From NCBI GenBank assembly GCA_036272055.1, contig DATAZL010000129.1, positions 62,001 through 126,000 of the forward strand: a stretch of DNA of 64,000 bases. The letters are read 5' to 3'. The first letter of the stretch is position 1, and every line of letters begins with the position of its first letter. Position numbers and translations under genes: made by a program. The notes under the pieces are model-generated. The model was not told where the DNA came from and ran no database searches. It was given only the letters and a program-made list of their open reading frames with translations. Source of the stretch: DASZVB01 sp036272055. GTDB taxonomy: Bacteria > Myxococcota_A > Polyangia > Polyangiales > Polyangiaceae. Of this stretch, positions 21,868 to 29,990 are shown piece by piece.

Positions 21868-23619
21868 CTACTCGAGGATCTTGAACTCGACACGCCGGTT
21901 TTTGGCGCGGCCTTCTTCAGTGTCGTTCGTGTCGATCGGCTTGTCCGGTCCGTAGCCGTCGGACTCCATGCGGCTTGCCTGGATGCCGTGGGCACCGAGG
22001 TAGTTCACGACGGCGCGCGCGCGATCCTTGCTGAGATTGCGGTTCATCTGGGCGGCGCCGCGGCTGTCGGTATGCCCGTAGACGCCCATCCGGATCTGTC
22101 CGCGTGACTTCAGCACGTCGACGACCTCGTCGAGGATCGGGAACGACGCGGGCTTGATCGATGCTCGACCGGTGTCGAACTGGATCGGCTCGAGGAGCTG
22201 GATGCCGCTCGACGTCTCGATGATCTTCGAGTGCTCTTCCTTGCACCCGTTCTTCTTCGGATCCTTGTTCTTCACGCCGGGGACGAGCGGGCAGGCGTCC
22301 TCCGTGTCGGGGATGCCGTCGTTGTCGGCGTCCTTCTCGGGACAACCGTCCTCGTCCATGATCCCGTCCTTGTCCTCGGGATCGTTCGGGCACTTGTCGG
22401 CGTCGTCGGGGATGCCGTCGCCGTCACGATCCTTCGGCGCGGGGCAGCCGTCGTCGGGATCGGGGCGCTTGCCGTCTTCCTTCTCGGTCGGGCACTGATC
22501 GATGTCGTCGGGGTACCCGTCGCCGTCGGTGTCCTTGTCGTGCATCTCGACGTCGGGCGCCTTGTAGTGACGGCGCGGCACCTGCTTCGGTGCGAAGTCG
22601 GCGAGCGTCGTCCAGCCGCCGATGCTGGCGATGAGTCGGAGATCGGGGCCGCCGTAGCCGTTCGAGAGCCGAGTGCCGGCGCCGCCGTTGAAGAAGATGT
22701 TGCTCTTCTTGTCGATGACGAAGCGTCCCTCGAAGAGCCACTCGACGTCGGTGTTCCGGCCGTTGAAGAACGTCGTCTGATTCGAGCGGTCGCCCTGGCC
22801 GTCGGTGAGACCGAGGGTTCCCCAGAGGGTGCCGCCGAGGCGCACGTCGCCCTGGCGCATCGGGTAGAACGCGCCAAAGGCGTACCGGAGCTCGGTGCCG
22901 ACATCGAGAACGCCGTTCTGGCCGTGGATGCCGCGAGACGGACGGAAGTTCGGGCCGAGATCGCCGACGAGCTGGAACTTCCCGAAGTCGTATTCCGCGC
23001 TGCCGTAAAGATACGCCGTGGTCTGATCGTCACCGGCGAATGAATCGGCGTTGCCGGTCGGGAACCAGATCGCCGCGCCGACGCCGAGCTGGAGCTTGCG
23101 GTCGTTGCTCTCGTAAACCTTCACGCGGGCGCCGAGACGGAGGTCGTGAAGGGCGACGTCGTTACGCTGAAGTCCGTCACCGACGCCCTCCGCCTGCGGA
23201 TCGCGGCCGCCAGCTTGCGCGAGCGCGAGCGGCAAGCTGAAGCTGACGCCGAAGCGGCCGGCGAACTCCGCGCCTGCGGCCATGTGCAGGACGAGCTGAT
23301 GCGTGACCGGCGTGTCGATGCGGTCCTGGACGTTCGGACGATCGGTGACGTCGGATACGCGCAGCGGATCGAGCGTGTACCCGAGCGCGGCGTTCGCGTA
23401 AAAGCGGGTCTTTTCGTAAACATACGGACGCCAAAGGACGAGCCCGTCGTCCGGCGCGCCGGAGACCTGGAGGCGATCCAGATAGAACGTCGTCTGCTGT
23501 GCTTCGGCCCGATGGGAAGCAAGCGTGGTCGCGGCGGCCGTCGCGAGGCCAGTCAGAACCCGGAGTAGCCGTTGCCCTCGCCGTGCCGTCACGGGGGTGG
23601 TCGTCGTCTGGCTCATCAA
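21868..23619 (-). CDS. OmpA-family outer-membrane protein with thrombospondin type 3 repeats
   Basis: A 583-residue envelope protein. The N-terminus is basic with a hydrophobic signal ending at SHRAEAQQ. Residues of about 40-350 look like an outer-membrane beta barrel (alternating aromatic strands, QLVLHMAAGAEFAGRFGV, VWFP-like turns). Four or five calcium-binding TSP3 repeats follow (DTDGDGYPDDIDQCP, DRDGDGIPDDADKCP, DADNDGIPDTEDACP). The C-terminal OmpA/MotB peptidoglycan-binding domain has MGVYGHTDSRGAAQMNRNLS and NRRVEFKI. It probably anchors the outer membrane to the wall. It lies 40 bases after the CAP-domain lipoprotein gene in the same direction. Confidence 0.93.
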   Translation of the reverse strand: MMSQTTTTPVTARRGQRLLRVLTGLATAAATTLASHRAEAQQTTFYLDRLQVSGAPDDGLVLWRPYVYEKTRFYANAALGYTLDPLRVSDVTDRPNVQDRIDTPVTHQLVLHMAAGAEFAGRFGVSFSLPLALAQAGGRDPQAEGVGDGLQRNDVALHDLRLGARVKVYESNDRKLQLGVGAAIWFPTGNADSFAGDDQTTAYLYGSAEYDFGKFQLVGDLGPNFRPSRGIHGQNGVLDVGTELRYAFGAFYPMRQGDVRLGGTLWGTLGLTDGQGDRSNQTTFFNGRNTDVEWLFEGRFVIDKKSNIFFNGGAGTRLSNGYGGPDLRLIASIGGWTTLADFAPKQVPRRHYKAPDVEMHDKDTDGDGYPDDIDQCPTEKEDGKRPDPDDGCPAPKDRDGDGIPDDADKCPNDPEDKDGIMDEDGCPEKDADNDGIPDTEDACPLVPGVKNKDPKKNGCKEEHSKIIETSSGIQLLEPIQFDTGRASIKPASFPILDEVVDVLKSRGQIRMGVYGHTDSRGAAQMNRNLSKDRARAVVNYLGAHGIQASRMESDGYGPDKPIDTNDTEEGRAKNRRVEFKILE

Positions 23620-23659
23620 TCGACGAAACTACCCCGTCCTGACAGCGGTTTGAAAGTTC

Positions 23660-25021
23660 CTACTGCGCGGGAGCGCCCTGAAATTTCGAGTCGTCCGCCG
23701 GTACCGCTAGGTTTCCAGCCTCGGCGAAATCGACGAAGATCTCGCATACCCAGACTGCCCCGTCGTGATCCGGCGCGACCCCGACGCCGAGGGAGGCGAA
23801 GCGCGTGTCGAGGAGGTTGCCGCGATGTGAAGGGCTCGCCCAGAGAGCACGGTGGGCGCGCACCACGGAGGACTCGTGCGCGACGTTTTCCCCTGCGATC
23901 GCCGCAGCGAGACCGTTTCTACGGAGCCGTTCGAGTGGACCGCCGTCTCCGGCATCGTGGGCGAGCAAGTGTGACGCGCGCATGGCCTCGGCATGCTCCT
24001 GAGCAGCGCGGTCGAGCCCGGGGTCCCGTCCGAGCGCGGTGAGGCCTTCGCTCGAGCGCGCAGCGTCGAGCATCGCGCGGAGCGCCGCCCGGTCATCGGA
24101 GAGGCCGCGCGCCGCGTCCTCGCCCGGCGCCGGCAGCGCGACCCACTCCGCGGGCGCCTCGACGCCGGCGAAGACGTCGGCCTCGAGCACCGGGCGCGGC
24201 CCCCGCTCCACGTTTGCCAGGAGCTGCACGGTGAAAGGGCCGGGGCGCTCGACGGCGAAGCTCGCCTCGACGTGGTCGTCGTGGAGCGTCGTCGGGACCG
24301 TTCGTGGCAACCCCGACGGACCGAGCACGACGAGCTTCGCCGCAGACGTGGGCACGAGCATCCGCGCGTCGAAGCGAAGCCACTCACCCGCGTACGCGGC
24401 GGTCGGCAGCGGGGCGAGGTCCGCGAACGCGCCCACGATCACCGCCGCGATCGCCTCTTCTTTGCCGACCTTTGCCCGGGCCACGCCGCAGCGGCGCACG
24501 CCGTCGGTCGACAGCGAGCCTAGGAAGCGACGGAGCCTCGCCGCTTCGTCCGAAGGATCGAGCGCCTCGCCGGAAAGCGTCCATGCGTGTGGCCAGACGT
24601 GAGGCTCGCCCTCGGCGCGCAGATAGAAGGCGAGCTCGAGCGCGTCGGGCATCGGCAGCCCGCGCGCCTGCCGGGAAGCAAGGCGCGCGGCGACGCGAGC
24701 GAGTGCACCGTCCGGCTCCCCGCAGAACGAAAGCGGATCTTCCCCGGCGATGCGTAGCGGCGAAGCGGTCGCAGTTTGCCACACAATTCGATCGAGCACC
24801 GGCGTGTCCGTCGCGCGTCTTCCGGCCGAGTCGCTTGCTGCTCGGAGGGTGCGCCCGTCGCCCTGCGAAGGCTGTTGCACGCACGCCGCGAGGGTGAGGC
24901 ACACGCACAAAAGCGGCGTGAAATGAGCTTTCGGAGATCGTGCGGCGAGCGCCGTGCGGAAGTCGACCTGAGAAGGGCTCCCTGGTAGCGTCCGTCGGGC
25001 GACGACGATGAAAGGGTTCAC
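23660..25021 (-). CDS. CAP-domain (SCP/PR-1-like) lipoprotein
   Basis: A protein of about 453 residues. A lipobox (LTLAAC) marks it as a lipoprotein. The C-terminal about 130 residues are a CAP domain of the bacterial YkwD type (LDRAAQEHAEAMRASHLLAHD, IAGENVAHES, HRALWASPSHRGNLLDTRF, VCEIFVDF). The N-terminal about 300 residues are not recognised. The start is uncertain: GTG 25021 gives a long basic leader before the lipobox and overlaps the divergent mlaD-like start by 14 bases, while a frame from 25078 is also open. No shorter start leaves a usable signal peptide. The function of bacterial CAP proteins is not settled. Confidence 0.8.
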   Translation of the reverse strand: MNPFIVVARRTLPGSPSQVDFRTALAARSPKAHFTPLLCVCLTLAACVQQPSQGDGRTLRAASDSAGRRATDTPVLDRIVWQTATASPLRIAGEDPLSFCGEPDGALARVAARLASRQARGLPMPDALELAFYLRAEGEPHVWPHAWTLSGEALDPSDEAARLRRFLGSLSTDGVRRCGVARAKVGKEEAIAAVIVGAFADLAPLPTAAYAGEWLRFDARMLVPTSAAKLVVLGPSGLPRTVPTTLHDDHVEASFAVERPGPFTVQLLANVERGPRPVLEADVFAGVEAPAEWVALPAPGEDAARGLSDDRAALRAMLDAARSSEGLTALGRDPGLDRAAQEHAEAMRASHLLAHDAGDGGPLERLRRNGLAAAIAGENVAHESSVVRAHRALWASPSHRGNLLDTRFASLGVGVAPDHDGAVWVCEIFVDFAEAGNLAVPADDSKFQGAPAQ

Positions 25022-26474
25022 GCTTGCTGCCAAGGTCGGGGCCTTCACCGTCGCCATGCTCGTCGCGGGCTTCTTCATCTACCGCTTCGTGAACAAGACC
25101 GCCGGTTCGGGGTCAGGGTACACGGTGTTCGTCCGGATGGTGGACGCGAGCGGTATCGCGCAGCGCTCCCAGGTCCGCATCGCCGGTATTCCCATCGGGT
25201 CGATCGAGTCCGTCAAGCTCGAGGGCGAGCGGGCGCGCATCACGATGCGCATCAGCAAGGACGTCCCGATCTACGAGGACGCCTCGGTCGTCAAGAGCGC
25301 GTCGAGCTTGCTCGGCGAGTACTACATGGCGATCGCGCCCGGCACCGAGGGGCGGCGCAAGCTGCAGGACGGCGACGAGATCCGTCGCGTGATCGAGGCG
25401 ACGACGACCGACGACATCCTCCGTCAGGTCGCGAGCATGGCGGAGAAGATCAACCGCGTCGCGGAGGCGCTCGCGAACTCGGTCGGCACCCAGCAGGGGC
25501 AAGAGAACATGCGCGCCACCCTGCAGAACCTCGCGGAGGTGACCGACGCGCTCAACCAGACCGTGCGCGAGAACCGGGAGACGATTCACAACATCCTCTC
25601 CCAGGTCGAGGGGATGACCTCCCGGAGTGCGCCAGAGGTCGATCGGATCCTCGAGAACACCCGCGAGGTCACCGAGAACGTGCGCGAGCTCGTCTCCAAG
25701 AGCGAGCCGGGCAAGCAGCCCGACGCGGGTGACGTGCGGCAGGCGGCCGAGAAGATCAACCGCGCGAGCGGCAGCCTCGAGAAGACCCTGTCGAACCTCG
25801 AGGTGGTGAGCGGAAGGCTGGAGCGCGGCGAAGGCACGCTCGGCAAGCTCACGAAGGACGAGAAGCTCATCAACGAGGTGCAAGGCGTCGCCGAGGACGT
25901 CGGGGAGTTCGTCGGCGGCCTCTCGCGCCTTCAAACCATCGTCTCCCTCCGGGCCGATTTCCAGTTCCGTTCCCAGGCCGTCAAGAGCTTCGTCGAGCTC
26001 CGGCTCCAACCCCGCGAGGACAAATACTATTCGTTCGAGGTCGTCAACGATCCGCGCGGCAGCACGCGCATCGAGGACACCAACGTCCAGACGACGAACC
26101 CGAACGAGCCGGCGCAGTACCGCGAGATCCGTCAGGTCACCACGAATACGTTCCGGTTCAGCCTGCAGTTCGCGCAGCGTGTGGGACCGCTCGTCGGTCG
26201 GTTCGGCATCAAGGAGTCGACCGGCGGCGTGGGCCTCGACCTGGTGCTGCTCGACGACCGGCTCGAGCTCGCCCAGGATCTCTTCGGCTTCGGCGAGACG
26301 GTGCTTCCGCGGTGGCGCGTCTACCTGAGCTACGCCTTCGTGAAGCGCCTCTGGCTGCTCGGCGGCGCCGACGACATTCTGAGCTACGATCGCCGCGACT
26401 ACTTCGTCGGCCTGAATCTCCGGTTCAACGACGAGGACCTGAAGAGCATCCTGCCGTTCGCCCCAAAGCCCTGA
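25008..26474 (+). CDS. MlaD/MCE-family lipid-transfer protein
   Basis: A 488-residue protein with one N-terminal membrane anchor (AAKVGAFTVAMLVAGFFIYRF) and an MCE domain at about residues 38-120 (VRIAGIPIGSIESVKLEG, ASSLLGEYYMAIAPG). Such proteins form hexameric rings that carry phospholipids between inner and outer membranes. The rest has long helical segments (INRVAEALANSVG, ENTREVTENVRELVSKSE) and a C-terminal beta-rich region of about 170 residues (QFRSQAVKSFVELRLQP, WRVYLSYAFVKRLWLLGG) that resembles an outer-membrane strand domain. No MlaE permease or MlaF ATPase is adjacent, so the transporter core must be encoded elsewhere. The next gene starts six bases later. Confidence 0.9.
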   Translation: MKGFTLAAKVGAFTVAMLVAGFFIYRFVNKTAGSGSGYTVFVRMVDASGIAQRSQVRIAGIPIGSIESVKLEGERARITMRISKDVPIYEDASVVKSASSLLGEYYMAIAPGTEGRRKLQDGDEIRRVIEATTTDDILRQVASMAEKINRVAEALANSVGTQQGQENMRATLQNLAEVTDALNQTVRENRETIHNILSQVEGMTSRSAPEVDRILENTREVTENVRELVSKSEPGKQPDAGDVRQAAEKINRASGSLEKTLSNLEVVSGRLERGEGTLGKLTKDEKLINEVQGVAEDVGEFVGGLSRLQTIVSLRADFQFRSQAVKSFVELRLQPREDKYYSFEVVNDPRGSTRIEDTNVQTTNPNEPAQYREIRQVTTNTFRFSLQFAQRVGPLVGRFGIKESTGGVGLDLVLLDDRLELAQDLFGFGETVLPRWRVYLSYAFVKRLWLLGGADDILSYDRRDYFVGLNLRFNDEDLKSILPFAPKP

Positions 26475-26480
26475 TCGCCC

Positions 26481-28091
26481 ATGAGGCTCCCGATTCGCGT
26501 CTCCGTCTCCTTCGCGCTCCTCTTCTCGGCCCTGACGATGGCCGCGTCGTGTCACAGGACAGAGCCGGCGTCGCCCGTAGCGTCGAGCGAACCGACGCTA
26601 CGGCTCTACGTGCTGTCGACGGTCGCCGGCGCGCTCGAGCCGTGCGGTTGCACGAAGGATCAGCTCGGCGGCGTCGATCACGCCGCGGCGTTCATTCACT
26701 CCGGCGCGGCGAAGGCGCCGCGCTCGCTCGTCGTGGGGGCGGGCCCCATGCTCTTCCTCGACCCGAAGAGCGAGCCGTCGCGCGCAACGCAGGATCTCTG
26801 GAAAGCGGAGGCCCTCGCGACGTCGCTCGGCGATCTCGGGCTCAGTGCGTGGGCCCCCGGCGCGAACGACTGGGCCGCGGGGGACGCCGAGCTCGCGCGC
26901 CTCGACGGTCTTTCACGCGCCGAGCTCCTCGCCGGCAATCTCCACGGCGCGCCGTCGACCATGAAGGCGACGCGCATCGTCGAGGTGGGCGGCTACAAGG
27001 TGGGGCTCGCGGGCGTGAGTGATCCGACCGGGCCGTTCGGCGCGCCGCCGGGGCTGGACGTGACCGAACCGAGAGCGTCTCTCCAGGCGTCGCTCGCCGA
27101 GCTGAAGAAGCAGGGCGCGCAGATCTTCGTCGCGCTCCTCGCGCTCGACCGCGGCAAGGCGTTGCGCCTCGCGGAGCTCGCGCCCGGGTATCACGTCTTC
27201 GTCGTCGGCAAGCCGTACGACAAGGGGGAGGGGAACGACGCGCCGATGCCGCCCGCGCTGGTCGGCGACACCCTCGTCGTCGAGCCGCAGAATCACCTGC
27301 AAGCCGTCGGCGTCGTCGATCTCTTCGTGCGGGGGGATTCGCTCGCGTTCAAGGACGGGACCGGCATCGCGGACGTCGAGCGCCGCGAGAGCCTCGAGCT
27401 CCGCGTCGACGAGCTGTCGCGAAGGATCCACGACTGGGAGAGCAGCGGCGCTCCGGCGGGCGACGTCGCGCTCCGCAAGCAGGACCTCGAGAAGATGAAG
27501 ACGGAGCTCGCCGGGATCCACCCGCCGACCGTGCCGGCCGAGGGCAGCTATTTCCGGTACGACGCCGTGCAGGTTCACGACAGCATGGGCAAGGCCGACA
27601 CCGTCGCGACGCGCATGCAGGACTATTACCGGCGCGTGAACGATCACAACCGCGAGGCGTTCAAGGATCGCGTGCCGCCCCCGGTCGAGAAGGGACAAGC
27701 GTCGTATGTCGGGGTCGAGGCGTGCAGCGATTGCCACGACGAGGCGTACCAGTTCTGGAAGCACACGCCGCACGCGGGGGCGTACGCGACGCTCTCGACA
27801 CAGCACAAGGAGTTCAACCTCGACTGCGTCGGCTGCCACGTGACGGGCTACGAGAAGCCCGGCGGCACGACCGTGACCCACGTCGACAAGCTCACCGACG
27901 TGCAGTGCGAGGTCTGCCACGGCCCCGGCTCGCTACACATGAAGAACCCGAAAGATCCCGCGACGCTCATCCGGAGCCCGGCGAAGGACTCGTGCGCGGC
28001 GACGTGTCATCACGTGCCCCACGTGCAGCAGAGCTGGAGCGTCGAGGACGCGTGGAAGATCATTCTCGGCAAGGGCCACGGCAAGGCGTGA
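26481..28091 (+). CDS. Multiheme cytochrome c lipoprotein with a phosphoesterase-like N-terminal domain
   Basis: A 536-residue exported protein with lipoprotein signal (LTMAASC). The N-terminal half resembles the UshA/5'-nucleotidase-type metallophosphoesterase fold (LRLYVLSTVAGALEPCGC, LLAGNLHG, VGLAGVSDPTGPFG) but its metal ligands look incomplete. A coiled-coil-like linker (LELRVDELSRRIHDWE) leads to a cytochrome c554-like region with CSDCH, CVGCH and CEVCH, plus a CAATCH site with CX3CH spacing, giving three or four hemes. This architecture is known from other proteobacteria but its physiological role is not. It lies six bases after the mlaD-like gene, so both are probably one transcript. 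Confidence 0.88.
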   Translation: MRLPIRVSVSFALLFSALTMAASCHRTEPASPVASSEPTLRLYVLSTVAGALEPCGCTKDQLGGVDHAAAFIHSGAAKAPRSLVVGAGPMLFLDPKSEPSRATQDLWKAEALATSLGDLGLSAWAPGANDWAAGDAELARLDGLSRAELLAGNLHGAPSTMKATRIVEVGGYKVGLAGVSDPTGPFGAPPGLDVTEPRASLQASLAELKKQGAQIFVALLALDRGKALRLAELAPGYHVFVVGKPYDKGEGNDAPMPPALVGDTLVVEPQNHLQAVGVVDLFVRGDSLAFKDGTGIADVERRESLELRVDELSRRIHDWESSGAPAGDVALRKQDLEKMKTELAGIHPPTVPAEGSYFRYDAVQVHDSMGKADTVATRMQDYYRRVNDHNREAFKDRVPPPVEKGQASYVGVEACSDCHDEAYQFWKHTPHAGAYATLSTQHKEFNLDCVGCHVTGYEKPGGTTVTHVDKLTDVQCEVCHGPGSLHMKNPKDPATLIRSPAKDSCAATCHHVPHVQQSWSVEDAWKIILGKGHGKA

Positions 28092-28115
28092 GCGCCTCGG
28101 TCCGTCGCTGCCGCG

Positions 28116-28685
28116 CTACTTCTTCTTCGCCTTCTTCTTGGTCTTGGTGGGCGCCTTCTTCTTCGCCTTCTTCTTGGTCTTGGCGGGCGCTTTCTTTGCG
28201 GCCTTCTTCTTCGCCTTCTTCGCGGCGGGCGCCTTCTTGGTCTTCTTCTTCGACGCCGCTCTGGCCTTCGGCGCTTTCGTCGCCGTGTCCTTCTTCTCGA
28301 CCTTGAAGTAGCGCGTCATGGGGTCGAAGTAGAACTTGAGCCAGCCCTCGGCGTACTGATCGCTCTGACCATCGGGGATGTCGCTCTGAAGGAGCGAGAT
28401 CTTCGTTCCCTTGGCGACCTTCGACAGCCGGATCTCGACGGTGGAGTCGGGCGAGGCGCTCGGGAACTCCGTCGTGCGCCAGGCCTGGACGATCCGCTTG
28501 CCCTTCTCGAGGACGAGGTGACGCCCGGTGATGTAGCCGTCCCATGCCGTGAAGGCGCCGCCCTTCTTGGGCTCCGACGTCGCGGCCGAGCCGGTCATCT
28601 CCGTGTGCCGCTTCGCGGACACCCAGCAGTCGTAAATGGTGACCGGCTCTGCCGGTAGAATGGTTGCGAGACGAAGCCGTTCCAC
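28116..28685 (-). CDS. SRPBCC (AHSA1-like) protein with a Lys/Ala-rich histone-H1-like tail
   Basis: The N-terminal about 130 residues look like an SRPBCC/AHSA1 domain (LPAEPVTIYDCWVSAKRHTEMTG, GGAFTAWDGYITGRHLVLEKG, IVQAWRTTEFP, LKFYFDPM near the end). A tail of about 55 residues follows, made almost only of Lys, Ala, Pro and Thr in repeats such as AKKKAAKKAPAKTKKKAKKK. Tails like this occur in eukaryotic histone H1 and in bacterial HU/Hc1-like nucleoid proteins. The fusion with an SRPBCC domain is notable. The start is uncertain: GTG 28685 fits the domain edge, and GTG 28736 would add 17 residues. It is convergent with the cytochrome gene. Confidence 0.8.
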   Translation of the reverse strand: MERLRLATILPAEPVTIYDCWVSAKRHTEMTGSAATSEPKKGGAFTAWDGYITGRHLVLEKGKRIVQAWRTTEFPSASPDSTVEIRLSKVAKGTKISLLQSDIPDGQSDQYAEGWLKFYFDPMTRYFKVEKKDTATKAPKARAASKKKTKKAPAAKKAKKKAAKKAPAKTKKKAKKKAPTKTKKKAKKK

Positions 28686-28881
28686 TGTGAGACTTGGGAT
28701 AGGGGATCCGCGAGCGCCGATCAACCGCGAGATCACTTACCCAGGTGCGTCACGACGCATGGAGACGCACCGGAGCGCCGTCGAAAAGACGCCGTACTCG
28801 CCACCGATATCGCCCGGAAACACGTCGAACAGCTCTCCGTTGCGCGGGGCGACGTGGAGCGCGCATATTGGCGGTCTTCGT

Positions 28882-29382
28882 ATGCGCGCCCTCGTCCTCA
28901 TTCTCGCCGCGTTTTCGGCGCTGGCCACGTCCCTCGGCGGATGCACGAGCGACTCCGGGAACGCCGGAGGCGGCGACACGACCATGGAGGGGAAGAAGCT
29001 CGCCGAGCTCACCCAGCCGGAGCGCGCCGCGTTCTGTGCCACGAACCGCGCGGCGTTCGCCGACCTCGTCACCGGGAGCTGTTCCCTCTCCGGCGAGGGA
29101 GCGCCCACGACGGCGGACTGCGAGACGGCGGTCGCGCAATGTCGGGCGACCGACGTTGCGGTGGGCACCGTCTGTGCGGACGCGAGCGACGCGGGCGTCC
29201 CGGACTTCTCCGACTGCGGTGCGCTCCTGGTCTCCCAGGTGGAGAGCTGCCTCGCGGAGGCGAAAGCGTACTTCGCCGTGCTCGGCTGCGACTCTGCCGG
29301 GCAGGAGCCACCGACGTTGCCCGGTTGCCTGGGGACGCTCGAGCAGTCCTGCCCGGTGCTCCTCACCGGCACGAGCGACTGA
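28882..29382 (+). CDS. Predicted Cys-rich lipoprotein
   Basis: A 166-residue protein with lipoprotein signal (LILAAFSALATSLGGC, Cys at about residue 21). The mature part has eight or more Cys residues (AAFCATNRAAF, VTGSCSLSG, TADCETAVAQC, GTVCADASD, FSDCGALL, ESCLAEA, LGCDSAGQ), a pattern often seen in myxobacterial secreted proteins. ATG 28882 is chosen for its fit to the signal peptide; an earlier in-frame start would add about 80 antisense-like residues. Function unknown. It is convergent with trmO, six bases away. Confidence 0.75.
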   Translation: MRALVLILAAFSALATSLGGCTSDSGNAGGGDTTMEGKKLAELTQPERAAFCATNRAAFADLVTGSCSLSGEGAPTTADCETAVAQCRATDVAVGTVCADASDAGVPDFSDCGALLVSQVESCLAEAKAYFAVLGCDSAGQEPPTLPGCLGTLEQSCPVLLTGTSD

Positions 29383-29387
29383 GCGGT

Positions 29388-29855
29388 TCAGTCGCGGGTC
29401 CAGTACTCGCGCATGAGCTCGACCGACCAGCTCGGTTGTCGTACGTCTCCGCGCGGCAAGAACTCCCGCATCACCGGCTTCAGGTCGACGACCGGCGTCC
29501 CGTCGATCGCGTCGAGGCCGCGCACGCGGAGGGTCTTGCCGCTCCGCTCGACGACGCGCGCAATGCACGAGCCGAGGCGATTCGGTCGGTTCTTGCCGCG
29601 CTGCGCGAAGATCCCGACGCGCGGCCACGCGACATTGCCGCGCGGGTGACGGGACCGGCACTCGACTTCTCCCGGCGAGACGCGGTCGAAGAAGAAGAGC
29701 ACCTCGACATGCGAGAAGTCCTCGAGCCCGGTCAGGCTATCGGGATCGACTCCCTCGGCGAGCACGATGTCGGAAACGACCTCACCCCAGTCGTCGTCTG
29801 CGAGGTCCTTTCGTGCATTGCGGACGAACGCGACGGCTTCGAGCGTGATGGGCAT
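29388..29855 (-). CDS. trmO: tRNA (N6-threonylcarbamoyladenosine) methyltransferase TrmO/TsaA family
   Basis: A 155-residue protein of the TrmO/VirR/UPF0066 family, which in E. coli methylates t6A37 of tRNA-Thr using S-adenosylmethionine. Family motifs include SDIVLAEGVDPDSLTGLEDF, HVEVLFFFDRV, the SAM-binding region FAQRGKNRPNRLG (residues of about 93-105) and LDAIDGTPVVDLKP. Length is typical of single-domain members. It lies alone between convergent and divergent neighbours. Confidence 0.9.
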   Translation of the reverse strand: MPITLEAVAFVRNARKDLADDDWGEVVSDIVLAEGVDPDSLTGLEDFSHVEVLFFFDRVSPGEVECRSRHPRGNVAWPRVGIFAQRGKNRPNRLGSCIARVVERSGKTLRVRGLDAIDGTPVVDLKPVMREFLPRGDVRQPSWSVELMREYWTRD

Positions 29856-29990
29856 GCGCTCACTTTACGCCACCCTGTAAGACCTTTCATCGCATCCCCC
29901 GACGTCGCTTCAGCGCTCGGTCGAATACGCTTTCCCGCTCGCCCGCGCATCCGGTGAGCGCGCCGGGTGCTAGACTGATCGGTTCAGAAG

